Assembly (NCBI GenBank): GCA_029224965.1
Contig: JAQXVO010000033.1
Coordinates: 1-64,000 of the forward strand
DNA from: Lachnospiraceae bacterium
GTDB lineage: Bacteria; Bacillota; Clostridia; Lachnospirales; Lachnospiraceae
Length of the DNA stretch: 64,000 nt
Direction: 5' to 3'
The translations under genes and the position numbers were made by a program. The notes under the pieces are model-generated. The model worked only from the letters and a program-made list of their open reading frames with translations, searched no databases and was not told where the DNA came from. Shown one piece after another: positions 25,454-34,309 of the stretch (position 1 is its first letter; the number at the start of each line of letters is the position of its first letter).

Positions 25454-27448
25454 TTACCAATCCGTTACAACGGTCTGGCCTGCCTTTGCGGCAAAGCCGC
25501 TGTGCATCTTGATTGTCTCAATGCCGTTCGGCTCAGTGACCAGCATAACCACGATATCCGGATGCCCGGCCTTCTTAATGGCTTCCTTACTGAAGGTCAT
25601 TAAGGGTGCGCCGGCTGCGACAACATCGCCGTCCTTGACCAGATACTTGAAGCCTTGGCCCTGCATGGCTACGGTATCAATGCCGACATGAATCAAAACT
25701 TCGATTCCGTTTGCCAGAGTCAGACCAAGGGCATGCCTGGAATCTTCGATCAATGCGGTTACCTTGGCAGGAGCCGGTGCATAGACCGTCTCACTGGTCG
25801 GCACAATGCCGATTCCGTCGCCCATGGCGCCGCTGGAAAATACACCGTCATTGATTTCTGCCAGAGAAATCACCTGTCCGTCAACCGGAGCCTTTAAGTC
25901 AGAAGCTTCAGCGATGGTCTCTGTTTCAGAAGCATCAGCAGTAACTGCTTCTGCCTGGTCTGCATTTACTGCAGCCTCGGCCTCAAACTCAAGGCCGGCC
26001 TTCTCAGCTTCCTTATCGATACCCTTCTTCTTACCAACAATGTAAACCAGGATGATCGGAACAAAGAAAGCGATGGCCATGCAGATGGCGAAACGGCCCA
26101 TAAACTTCGGAACGATGGAAAGAATTCCGGGAAGACCGCCGACACCGATTGCTGTTGCAGATACGGAGGATGCTGTGCAGACGATGGCTGACAGGGAAGA
26201 TCCGATCATGCCGCAGATGAAAGGAAAACCGTACTTTAAGTTAACACCGAACATAGCCGGCTCTGTAACACCGAGGTAGCAGGAAATCAGGGAAGGAATG
26301 TTGACTTCCTGAGCCTTGGCATCCTTTTTCTGAAGAAGAGCCATGCCGAGAACGGCAGAACCCTGAGCGATATTGGAAAGTGCGATCATAGGCCAGAGCA
26401 TGGTGCCGGGATGAGAGGTTCCCTCGTTTGCTGCGATGAGCTGCAGATCGACGGCATTGGACATGTGATGAAGGCCTGTGATAACCAGCGGTGCATAAAC
26501 AAAACCAAAGATGGCACCGAAAAGAACTCGGAAGGATCCGGAGATACCTGCCTGTACAACTGCTGCGATGACATTGCCGATTCTCCAGCCAATGGGTCCG
26601 AGAACGAAGTGAGCAGCCATAACGGAAAGGGTTAAGGAACAGAAAGGAACGACGATCATCGAGACGACAGCCGGGGTGATCTTTCTAAAGAAGCGTTCCA
26701 GATAGGCCAGACAGAAGGCTGCCATGATGGCCGGAAGAACCTGGGCCTGATAGCCGATCATCCGGACCTGGGTGAAGCCGAAGTTCCAGACATAATCCGG
26801 AGCCCAGTCAGCTGCTGCCATACCGGCTACGCTGTAGGCATTGACCAGCTGGCCGGAAATCAGGGTCAGGCCAAGGACAATACCGAGCATGGGGGTTCCG
26901 CCCATCTTCTTCTGAACGGACCAGCAGATGCCGACCGGAATTCCGGTATGGAAAATGGCTTCGCCGATCAGCCAGAGGAACTTGTCAACGCCTGCCCAGA
27001 AGACGCTCTGGCTTACCAGAGTGGCTCCGTTGAAGACCTGCATGGAGTCGATGACCTTCCGGAAGCCTAAGATCAAACCGCCGACGATGATGGCCGGAAT
27101 CAGGGGAGCGAAGATTTCTGCCAATGCAGACATGATTCTCTGCAGAACGTTCTGGTTCTGCTTTGCCGCACTCTTGACCTGATCCTTGGAAACGCCTTCG
27201 ACACCGGCCACCTTGATGAAATCATTGTAGAAATCCGTTACGGTATTTCCGATGATGACCTGGAACTGACCGGCCTGGGTAAAGGTTCCCTTGACCACGC
27301 TCATCTTCTCGATGGCTTTGACATCGGCCTTCTTCGGATCATTCAGCACGAACCGCATTCTGGTCATGCAATGTGATACCGCACCGATATTCTTCTTTCC
27401 GCCGATGAGCTGTAAGAGTTCTTCGGCATCCTTCGAATACTTCCCCAT
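25454..27448 (-). CDS. treP: PTS trehalose-specific transporter EIIBCA
   Basis: 664-residue fusion of EIIB (about 1-85, phosphocysteine 27 in SHCMTRMRF), EIIC (about 110-480, roughly ten membrane segments, ending IILVYIVGKKKG) and EIIA (C-terminal 150 residues, phosphohistidine in VLIHVGIDTV). A Glu/Ala-rich linker joins EIIC to EIIA. It imports and phosphorylates trehalose, feeding TreC. The start MGKYSKDAEELL is set by AAGGAG; the longer in-frame version has no ribosome site and would begin within operator DNA. Sugar specificity is inferred from the treC and treR neighbours. Confidence 0.92.
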   Translation of the reverse strand: MGKYSKDAEELLQLIGGKKNIGAVSHCMTRMRFVLNDPKKADVKAIEKMSVVKGTFTQAGQFQVIIGNTVTDFYNDFIKVAGVEGVSKDQVKSAAKQNQNVLQRIMSALAEIFAPLIPAIIVGGLILGFRKVIDSMQVFNGATLVSQSVFWAGVDKFLWLIGEAIFHTGIPVGICWSVQKKMGGTPMLGIVLGLTLISGQLVNAYSVAGMAAADWAPDYVWNFGFTQVRMIGYQAQVLPAIMAAFCLAYLERFFRKITPAVVSMIVVPFCSLTLSVMAAHFVLGPIGWRIGNVIAAVVQAGISGSFRVLFGAIFGFVYAPLVITGLHHMSNAVDLQLIAANEGTSHPGTMLWPMIALSNIAQGSAVLGMALLQKKDAKAQEVNIPSLISCYLGVTEPAMFGVNLKYGFPFICGMIGSSLSAIVCTASSVSATAIGVGGLPGILSIVPKFMGRFAICMAIAFFVPIILVYIVGKKKGIDKEAEKAGLEFEAEAAVNADQAEAVTADASETETIAEASDLKAPVDGQVISLAEINDGVFSSGAMGDGIGIVPTSETVYAPAPAKVTALIEDSRHALGLTLANGIEVLIHVGIDTVAMQGQGFKYLVKDGDVVAAGAPLMTFSKEAIKKAGHPDIVVMLVTEPNGIETIKMHSGFAAKAGQTVVTDW

Positions 27449-27478
27449 AATATACTCCTTTTTTGAAACTGCTTTGTT

Positions 27479-27492
27479 CTTGTTTGAACAAG
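27479..27492. promoter_or_regulatory. Palindromic operator O2 (TreR type)
   Basis: CTTGTTTGAACAAG, a perfect 14-bp palindrome in the treP leader downstream of the predicted transcription start. Confidence 0.75.
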
Positions 27493-27508
27493 TTTTCTTG
27501 ATGGTTTT

Positions 27509-27537
27509 ATTATGCTCTGCTTGTTCAAACAAGTCAA
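27509..27537 (-). promoter_or_regulatory. treP promoter with operator O1 in the spacer
   Basis: Minus-strand TTGACT and CATAAT with a 17-base spacer. A second 14-bp palindrome, CTTGTTCAAACAAG (27520-27533), fills the spacer and part of the -35. Its centre is 41 bp from that of the first operator, about four helical turns, which would suit cooperative repression. Confidence 0.75.
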
Positions 27538-27670
27538 GAAAAATCCTTCCGAAATATTCACCAATGAATTTCTGAAATTTTTGTTAAATCTGCCAGCCTT
27601 GCCCCTTTGGTCTGAACCTGTATAAAAAATATGAACAAGTCCGGTCTTAAGATTAGAAGGGCAGAAACTG

Positions 27671-27679
27671 TGCTATACT
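27671..27679 (+). promoter_or_regulatory. Extended -10 promoter of treR
   Basis: TG-C-TATACT about 75 bp upstream of treR, with a poor -35. A half-operator, ATGAACAAG, lies about 40 bp further upstream. Confidence 0.5.
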
Positions 27680-27751
27680 TGAAGCGGCAGTTTCCGCCGT
27701 TTTCCGGCAGCAGCTGTCTGAATCAGAAATCCAGGGAGGAAATACGAATCT

Positions 27752-28492
27752 ATGCCGGCAGGTAAGTTTGAAGGAATCTACAAGGATCTTGCATCAAAAG
27801 TGACCGACGGAAAATATGAACGCGGCACTTTTCTGCCTTCGGAAAATCAGTTAAAGGAAATCTACGGCTGCTCGCGGAATACCATCCGCCGAGCTTTAAG
27901 TCTGTTAGCTTCACAGGGCTATGTCCAGGCCATTCACGGAAAGGGTGTTCAGGTCATCTATCAGCCCGTCAAACAGGCCCACTTTATTGTCGGCGGCATC
28001 GAAAGTTTTACAGAATCCGCCAAGAGGAACCGCCTTCATACGAAAACAAAAGTGATTAAATTTACAGACCTGACTGTGGATGAGCATACGGCCGGCCGGA
28101 CCGGCTTCCAGGTCGGTGACGAGGTCTGGTATATCCAGAGAATCCGTATGATCGATCAAAAACCGGTCATCCTTGATATCAATGTCTTCTTAAAATCCGA
28201 GACTCCCGGCCTGACAGAAGACATTGCCAGCCACTCCATCTATGAATATCTGGAGAATGACCTTCATATGCAGATCACAACCAGTAAGCGGCGGATCACG
28301 GCAGAGCGTGCTACCGAGATGGACACCGAGCTTCTGGACCTGAAGGACTACGATTTCATCGCTGCTGTGACCAGCCAGACCTACAATTCCCGGGGCATCA
28401 TGTTCGAATGGACCCAGTCCCGCCACCGGCCGGATTATTTCGAATTCTTTGATACGGCCAGCCGGAAGACTGCGGCGGAAATCAATATCTGA
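27752..28492 (+). CDS. treR: GntR-family trehalose operon repressor
   Basis: 246 aa. The N-terminal GntR winged helix (about 5-70) contains LPSENQLKEIYGCSRNTIRRAL, and the C-terminal half is a UTRA-type ligand domain (AERATEMDTELLDLKDYDFI). TreR proteins of this type bind trehalose-6-phosphate. It is divergent from treP and faces the palindromic operators. AGGGAGG precedes the ATG. Confidence 0.9.
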   Translation: MPAGKFEGIYKDLASKVTDGKYERGTFLPSENQLKEIYGCSRNTIRRALSLLASQGYVQAIHGKGVQVIYQPVKQAHFIVGGIESFTESAKRNRLHTKTKVIKFTDLTVDEHTAGRTGFQVGDEVWYIQRIRMIDQKPVILDINVFLKSETPGLTEDIASHSIYEYLENDLHMQITTSKRRITAERATEMDTELLDLKDYDFIAAVTSQTYNSRGIMFEWTQSRHRPDYFEFFDTASRKTAAEINI

Positions 28493-28499
28493 TGACTAA

Positions 28500-28536
28500 A
28501 AAAGGCCTTGGGAACAAAATCCCAAAGCCTTTTTTC
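28500..28536 (+). terminator. Terminator of treR
   Basis: AAGGCCTTGGGA and TCCCAAAGCCTT pair with one mismatch, followed by TTTTTT. Confidence 0.9.
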
Positions 28537-28581
28537 ATGTTCATAATGATATCCGAATTTCCTGCTTTCATGCAGCAATGA

Positions 28582-28776
28582 TTACATCTGATGACGGACC
28601 ACCCGGTACTCATCCCCGTTGACATAATAGGGACAGCTCTTATAGGAGTGGGTCATGAAATGATAATAGTCATCCTCATCCAGATTCAGATCACAGTAAT
28701 ATGCTTCATCCTCATCATCATAGGTGTAGTAATTACAGGTCGTGCAGTCCCCAACCGGACGCTTTTTCTTTTCCAT
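28582..28776 (-). CDS. Small cysteine-containing protein (64 aa), DUF6472-like
   Basis: A compact acidic protein with CTTCNYY near the start, a middle YYCDLNLDEDDYYHFM, CPYY, and the ending DEYRVVRHQM. The four cysteines suggest a zinc site. This layout resembles the DUF6472 family of Lachnospiraceae. A GGTGG ribosome site precedes the start. Function unknown. Confidence 0.75.
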   Translation of the reverse strand: MEKKKRPVGDCTTCNYYTYDDEDEAYYCDLNLDEDDYYHFMTHSYKSCPYYVNGDEYRVVRHQM

Positions 28777-28859
28777 AAAACCACCTTTCCGGTCAGTTCA
28801 TCTTTTTCAGGGAAGCATCTGGAAAAAACAGAGAAACTTCTCGATTGCTTCAAATCTTA

Positions 28860-29360
28860 TCAGTGCAGAATCAGCCCCAGCAGACCGTAGCTTACGATAG
28901 ACATAATCACAGTTGCAATGGCAACACCTAAGAGTTCAGCAAGAACTGCCTTTTTCACATCCATTTCGAGGAAGGCTGCAACCAGGCTTCCGGTCCAGGC
29001 GCCTGTTCCGGGAAGCGGGATTCCGACAAAGGTCATGAGTCCCACAAACTCGGCACCGGAAACGGATCCGCTCTTCTTTTTCGCCCGAGCCTCAATCTTT
29101 TCAACCATAGGACGGAAGATCTTAAAGCGACTCAGCCAGTGCAGAATCTTCTTAATGAAAAGAAGAATAAAAGGAATCGGAATAATATTTCCGATGACAC
29201 AGATCGGAATGGCCCGAAGCAGGGGCACTTTCAAAAGAGAAGCTGCCAGAAGACCTCCCCTGCATTCCAGAATAGGAAGCAGGGAGATAATGAAAACCAC
29301 AACCTCCTTGGAAACATGCTGTCCCAGTGTATTTGTAAATAAAGTTACAAGAGAGTCCAT
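28860..29360 (-). CDS. COG2426-family small membrane export protein
   Basis: 166 aa with four to five hydrophobic segments. The conserved PILECRGGLLAAS and LMTFVGIPLPGTGAWTGSLVAA motifs mark the putative small multidrug export (COG2426) family. The start MDSLVTLF is placed after AGAGGAT; a longer in-frame reading would overlap the L,D-transpeptidase gene upstream and lacks a ribosome site. The actual substrate of the family is not established. Confidence 0.82.
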   Translation of the reverse strand: MDSLVTLFTNTLGQHVSKEVVVFIISLLPILECRGGLLAASLLKVPLLRAIPICVIGNIIPIPFILLFIKKILHWLSRFKIFRPMVEKIEARAKKKSGSVSGAEFVGLMTFVGIPLPGTGAWTGSLVAAFLEMDVKKAVLAELLGVAIATVIMSIVSYGLLGLILH

Positions 29361-29412
29361 GTAGTATCCTCTTAAAGCAAAGTTTTTCCGGCTGTCATCA
29401 TGAAACGCCTGA

Positions 29413-31050
29413 TCAGGTTGCAGAAGCTGTTTGGGCCTTGATCGCATCCAGCTTTGCTCTTGCATCCTGCAGAACAGAATAGTTGGTAACCAGAGCCTTG
29501 GCCTGAGGAGCCATCTTACTGTATCTCTTCTCCAGAGCTGCTATCGTGGATTCACTGGCTGCGGTGATCGGAGTAGAAGCCAGATTTGCAATATCCTGTT
29601 TCAGGCTCTCGGCATCCTTGGTATTTGGAGCATTGTTCTCTGTTCCGGGCATGTTATAAACAAAGACCGGGGTACCTGCTGGTACAGTTGCGTAGAGTGT
29701 TGCCGCAAAGCTCTTCGGCAGGTTAACACAGCCATGAGAACCACGAATCAGATAATAAGTACCGCCGAAGGACGGCTGCCAGGTTGCATCATGGAAGCCC
29801 TCACCATTGTGGAAAGGCATCCAGTAAGCAACGGGTGTTTCATAATCTGCTCCATGCAGAACTGCATTCCTCTGCTTACTCTGGATATACCAGGCTCCGG
29901 GATCTGTTCCTCTGCCCTTGGTCACGTTACCGGTAACAACATCAGAAGAAAGGGCCTGCTGTCCATTCTTGATGTAGTAGACATGCTGAGCTGTGATGTT
30001 GACCTCAAGATAGGTTGAAGGATTTCTTTCTGCCTTCTGTGAATAATTGAAATCACGGGTTACATCCTTACCGGCCTCAAGATCCGACTTGATCTGTGCA
30101 GCTTCTTTGGACTGATCAATCTTGATACCATAGGAACCTCCGGGAACAGTAACATTTCCGCCCCAGCTTGACTTAATCGTGATAGGTTTTCCTGCAGTAT
30201 TATACTTGCTTGCCATCTGCTTTACAAAAGCACGGATTGCATCGTCATTATAGACGATCTCTCCCTTGTCATCCGTAGTCATAAAACCAGCCATCGTTTC
30301 CTTCGGAATGGTCTCATTAACACCGTCTCCGGAAAAAGTATAATTTATCTGTAATTTCTGATTCAGATTTGCCGCAGACTTCTGTAAGGTTTCGTCATCC
30401 TTTGTTAAAGTCGGCATATAATAACACTGACTCTTTTCAAGGTCGATCGGGCCGCTTAAATTGATCAGAGCCTCTCCTGCCAGTTTGGTCAGTTTATCCA
30501 TATCCACATGGTTTCCATAAACCTCTGGCTGAATGTAATAGCTGCCATCCTGGTAAACAAGCTTAGCATCTTGAGACTCTGTGATGTTCGGATTGGAAAC
30601 ATCTTTCAAGGTCTGCAGGCGGCTGTTCAGCTTATCTGCATCATAGGTAATCAGGACCTTACTCTCATAAGCAGTCGTTTTCCGCAGAGATCCGATCCAG
30701 GCAAAACCATTCTGCTTCTTCAGAAGCTTTTCAAAGCCTTTCTTATTGTCCTCGGTTTTCAGCCCAACTTCATCCGGCTTAATCACTTCTGTACCAGACC
30801 GCTCTTTTACTTCCAGGCTGAAACCATCCGTTTTCTTTGCAACCTTTTTCATTACTTCTTCCGGAGTTGCATTGCTGGAAGAAATTCCATTCACCGTACT
30901 CTTATAGAAGAAATGATTCTCGTAATACAGAGATATGCCGAGATACACAGCCAGAATAGCAGCAATTACAATTCCGACGATAATCAGACCAATCTTTCCT
31001 CGGCCCTTCTTACTCTTCACTTGTCCTGTCATTTCATTTGTTTCCGTCAT
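29413..31050 (-). CDS. L,D-transpeptidase (YkuD) with PG-binding-4 region
   Basis: 545 aa. A basic cytoplasmic start, one membrane segment (about 20-42), a long extracellular region of the PG-binding-4 type (about 90-330), then a YkuD domain with HGADY and the catalytic GSHGCVNLP (Cys 441). Such enzymes make 3-3 crosslinks or attach proteins to peptidoglycan. After the catalytic domain comes an 80-residue helical tail with a FIVAR-like pattern (IAALEKRYSKM, AKALVTNYSVLQDARAKLD). It stands alone and is divergent from the PAP2 gene. Confidence 0.92.
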   Translation of the reverse strand: MTETNEMTGQVKSKKGRGKIGLIIVGIVIAAILAVYLGISLYYENHFFYKSTVNGISSSNATPEEVMKKVAKKTDGFSLEVKERSGTEVIKPDEVGLKTEDNKKGFEKLLKKQNGFAWIGSLRKTTAYESKVLITYDADKLNSRLQTLKDVSNPNITESQDAKLVYQDGSYYIQPEVYGNHVDMDKLTKLAGEALINLSGPIDLEKSQCYYMPTLTKDDETLQKSAANLNQKLQINYTFSGDGVNETIPKETMAGFMTTDDKGEIVYNDDAIRAFVKQMASKYNTAGKPITIKSSWGGNVTVPGGSYGIKIDQSKEAAQIKSDLEAGKDVTRDFNYSQKAERNPSTYLEVNITAQHVYYIKNGQQALSSDVVTGNVTKGRGTDPGAWYIQSKQRNAVLHGADYETPVAYWMPFHNGEGFHDATWQPSFGGTYYLIRGSHGCVNLPKSFAATLYATVPAGTPVFVYNMPGTENNAPNTKDAESLKQDIANLASTPITAASESTIAALEKRYSKMAPQAKALVTNYSVLQDARAKLDAIKAQTASAT

Positions 31051-31190
31051 GAAATAATCCTCTCCAACGCGATTTGTTACTATTATTTATTATTACTGTT
31101 TCGTTTAATGACTGCTGTGCCTGATCGATTCACTCGAACACGCACAATAAGTAATATTATAAACCTTATTTTGCCAAAAAATCCAATATC

Positions 31191-31219
31191 TTGTCAATGA
31201 TCTCACACTTGGCTATAAT
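31191..31219 (+). promoter_or_regulatory. Promoter of the PAP2 gene
   Basis: TTGTCA and TATAAT with a 17-base spacer, close to the consensus. It lies inside the longer in-frame reading of the gene, which fixes the start downstream. A minus-strand TATAAT at 31156-31161 may serve the divergent L,D-transpeptidase gene. Confidence 0.8.
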
Positions 31220-31298
31220 AGACAAAGCGTGCAAGGAAAGCACTCTTTATTCCGTATATTTTTATTACTTGCAGCATATCACCGGAAAGCCCGAAATT

Positions 31299-32021
31299 AT
31301 GAGTTTCAGAAAAAAAGTTCTTCATTTTATGCATATCAATGGCAGAAGATTTCTGCTGATTTTTTCCTATTTAACCTTTTATATGATCTGCTTCGAGCTC
31401 CTGGAGCGGCGGAAGGTTCCTTACCACATTCATACTCTGCCGATTGATTATAAGATTCCATTCTGCGAATACTTCATCATTCCCTACTATTTCTGGTTCA
31501 TCTATTCCTTTATCGGAATAGTCTTCACCATTTTTCAGAAGCGGGGACAGGACTTCTATCTCCTGGCCTTTGATATGGCCTTCGGTATGACCTTATTCCT
31601 GATCTTTTCCTATTTCTGGCCAAATGGCCTGGATTTAAGGCCCCAGATCATGCCTAGGAACAACATTTTCTGTCAGATGGTAAAAGGGCTCTATCGAACC
31701 GATACACCGACCAATGTACTTCCCAGTATCCACGTCTTTAACTCAATTGGCGTTACCGTGGCCTTAGACAAGCTGCATGCCATACGAAAACATCCGAAGA
31801 TACGGATCAGTTGCTGGTGCATCATGGTTTTCATCATTCTTTCCACTGTTTTCTTAAAACAGCACTCTCTGATCGATGTATTCTTTGCAATCGGACTTCA
31901 GCTTGCTCTGTATCCCTTCGTCTACGGACCTCTGTCCCGGCCGGTACGGTCCCTCTTCAGCAGGGTCTTTGATAAGAAGCACTATTCCGCTGACTACGAC
32001 CTGGACTGGTTCGGACAGTAA
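31299..32021 (+). CDS. PAP2-family membrane phosphatase
   Basis: 240 aa with about six membrane segments. The phosphatase signatures are LPSIHVFNS (PSxH) and KQHSLIDVFF (HxxxD), matching motifs 2 and 3 of PAP2 enzymes that act on phosphatidic acid, undecaprenyl pyrophosphate or similar lipids. Motif 1 (KxxxxxxRP) is weak, with DLRPQIMPRN in its place. The start MSFRKKVLHF follows GGAAAG and lies downstream of the promoter. Substrate unknown. Confidence 0.8.
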   Translation: MSFRKKVLHFMHINGRRFLLIFSYLTFYMICFELLERRKVPYHIHTLPIDYKIPFCEYFIIPYYFWFIYSFIGIVFTIFQKRGQDFYLLAFDMAFGMTLFLIFSYFWPNGLDLRPQIMPRNNIFCQMVKGLYRTDTPTNVLPSIHVFNSIGVTVALDKLHAIRKHPKIRISCWCIMVFIILSTVFLKQHSLIDVFFAIGLQLALYPFVYGPLSRPVRSLFSRVFDKKHYSADYDLDWFGQ

Positions 32022-32092
32022 GATTCCAGCTCTGCAGATCTGTTTTCAGATGATTCCAGCTCCTGCAGAACGATTTCCATATGCATGAATAT

Positions 32093-32140
32093 AAGGCTTT
32101 CCGATCGTAATTCCTACGGCCGGAAAGCCTTTTTCTGTTT
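32093..32140 (+). terminator. Terminator of the PAP2 gene
   Basis: AAGGCTTTCCG and CGGAAAGCCTT pair exactly around a 16-base loop, followed by TTTCTGTTTT. Confidence 0.88.
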
Positions 32141-32213
32141 TATAAATCCATGGAAGACGTTCCGTGGACAAACATGCCCATTGAAAAACGATTCAGAAAA
32201 AACTCAGTAAATC

Positions 32214-34124
32214 TTAAAGTGCCTTCACTTCCTCGATCCAGATCCGGCTGATCGCATCGCTCGGCATCCTCCAGTCACCGCGGGGCGACAGGGCAACGCT
32301 TCCGACCTTGGGACCGTCCGGCAGACAGGATCTCTTGAACTGCTGGGCAAAGAATCTCCAGTAGAAATTCCGCATCCATTTGAGAATGGTCTCCCTATCA
32401 TAGGTTCCTTCAAAGGCATTTTCTGCCAGACGAAGAATCTTCCGGGGCGAGAATCCAAAACGCATTACATAATAGAGGAAGAAATCGTGGAGCTCGTAGG
32501 GGCCGACGATATCCTCGGTCTTCTGGGCAATCTTTCCGTCCTTGGGCGGAAGGAGCTCCGGGCTGACCGGTGTATCCAGGACATCAAAGAGAACCTTCTT
32601 CAGGTCTTTCTCCGACTCCTCTGCCACATGGCGGACCAGGAAGCGGACCAGGGTCTTCGGAACCGAAGCATTCACACCATACATAGACATATGGTCTCCG
32701 TTATAGGTGGCCCAGCCCAGAGCCAGCTCGGACAGGTCTCCGGTTCCGATCACCAGTCCGTTCTCCTTGTTGGCGATATCCATAAGGATCTGGGTCCGCT
32801 CCCGGGCCTGACCGTTCTCATAAGTCACATCATGCTTTTCCGGATCCTGACCGATGTCCTTAAAGTGCTGAAGGACGCTCGGTCCGATCGGAACCTCTAT
32901 GAAATCCGCTCCCAGAATCCGGATCAGATCCACGGCATTGGTATAGGTCCGGTCGGTCGTTCCAAAGCCCGGCATGGTTACAGCCTTGATACCCTTTCTT
33001 GGCAGACCCAGAAGGTCAAAGGCCCTGACGGTCACAAGCAGTGCCAGGGTTGAATCCAGACCGCCGGAGATTCCGATCACGGCCGATTTGGCATGCGTAT
33101 GGGCCAGACGCTTTCGAAGACCCATAGCCTGAATGGCAAGGATTTCCTGACAGCGCTGAGCACGTTTTCCGGCATCGGAAGGAACGAAGGGCGCCGGGTC
33201 AACCTTTCCCGAAAGGGCCGTCTCTTCGACCGGCAGATGGAAGGGAACCGTTACATAGCCGTCATCGTCGGGGCTGACAGAGAAGGTGGTCATCTCCTGG
33301 CGGTAGGACTGCAGGGCGTAGAGGTCGATTTCCGATGAAATACAGCCCTCGCGGTAGAGAGTATTCTCTGCCTTCAGACGGCCGGCATCCGCAATCATGC
33401 TGTCTCCGGAAAAGACCAGGTCTCCGGTGGACTCGCCGGGGCCGGCTGCCGCGTAGACATAACCGCAGTAGAGGCGGGCTGACTGGTTCTCGATCAGGCT
33501 TCTCCGGTAGTCGCTTTTTCCGGTCAGCTCATTGGAAGCAGACAGGTTGACGATCACCGTTGCCCCGTGCAGGCAGTGGCTGGTGCTGGGTGGATCCGGA
33601 ACCCAGAGGTCCTCGCAGATCTCTGCCGCAATGGTCAGTGTCGGCATCTCCTCGCAGTGAAAAAGGAGCTTGCTTCCGAAGGGCACCTCTTTTCCGAGCA
33701 TACGGACTGTGGTCACCTCCTCGGGTCCCGGCGTAAACTGCCGTCTCTCATAGAATTCATGGTAATTCGGAAGGAAGCGCTTGGGGACCAGGCCCAGGAT
33801 CTGACCGCCCGATACAGCTGCAGCTGTGTTATAGAGCTTTCCCTTCCAGGAAAAAGGAAAACCGACGAAGAAGATGCCGGGCAGGTCTTCGGATTCCTGG
33901 ACAATCAGAGAAAGCTCCTCCTCGGCGCTTCGAAGCAGAGGTTCCTGGAAAAAGAGATCACCGCAGGTATAGGCTGTGATCGAAAGCTCCGGGAATACGA
34001 CGACCCGGCAGCCATGTTCCGAGGTCTGCCGCATCATTTCCCGGATGGCTTCCCCATTCGCTATGGGGTCGGCGACCGTAACACCTACTGTGCATGCTGC
34101 ACTTCTAATCCAACCGTCTTTCAT
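32214..34124 (-). CDS. nadE: Glutamine-dependent NAD+ synthetase
   Basis: 636 aa. The N-terminal nitrilase-type glutaminase (about 1-280) has a catalytic Glu in FPELSITAY and Cys in AAEICEDLW. The C-terminal synthetase has the PP-loop SGGLDSTLALLV and GTGDLSELALGW. The glutaminase releases ammonia, which is channelled to amidate nicotinate adenine dinucleotide. The length matches the two-domain class. AAAGGATTTATCT precedes the ATG. Confidence 0.96.
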   Translation of the reverse strand: MKDGWIRSAACTVGVTVADPIANGEAIREMMRQTSEHGCRVVVFPELSITAYTCGDLFFQEPLLRSAEEELSLIVQESEDLPGIFFVGFPFSWKGKLYNTAAAVSGGQILGLVPKRFLPNYHEFYERRQFTPGPEEVTTVRMLGKEVPFGSKLLFHCEEMPTLTIAAEICEDLWVPDPPSTSHCLHGATVIVNLSASNELTGKSDYRRSLIENQSARLYCGYVYAAAGPGESTGDLVFSGDSMIADAGRLKAENTLYREGCISSEIDLYALQSYRQEMTTFSVSPDDDGYVTVPFHLPVEETALSGKVDPAPFVPSDAGKRAQRCQEILAIQAMGLRKRLAHTHAKSAVIGISGGLDSTLALLVTVRAFDLLGLPRKGIKAVTMPGFGTTDRTYTNAVDLIRILGADFIEVPIGPSVLQHFKDIGQDPEKHDVTYENGQARERTQILMDIANKENGLVIGTGDLSELALGWATYNGDHMSMYGVNASVPKTLVRFLVRHVAEESEKDLKKVLFDVLDTPVSPELLPPKDGKIAQKTEDIVGPYELHDFFLYYVMRFGFSPRKILRLAENAFEGTYDRETILKWMRNFYWRFFAQQFKRSCLPDGPKVGSVALSPRGDWRMPSDAISRIWIEEVKAL

Positions 34125-34309
34125 AGATAAATCCTTTCCTAATTCCGGCAGTTTGCCTTGCCTAAGCCTTGATCAAAACTTATACTTTATTATGTTCCAA
34201 ATACAAATGAACTTCTACAGGTGAATATGATTTCTGGTATGAACTCTCAGAAATCGAATAGCTTTTATCAAAATATTGCTGCAACTCCTGTATTCAGAGG
34301 CATGATAAA

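Noticed and set aside
24204-25691. 495-codon plus-strand frame opposite treC and the end of treP
   Set aside because: Shadow across two well-supported genes and their gap.
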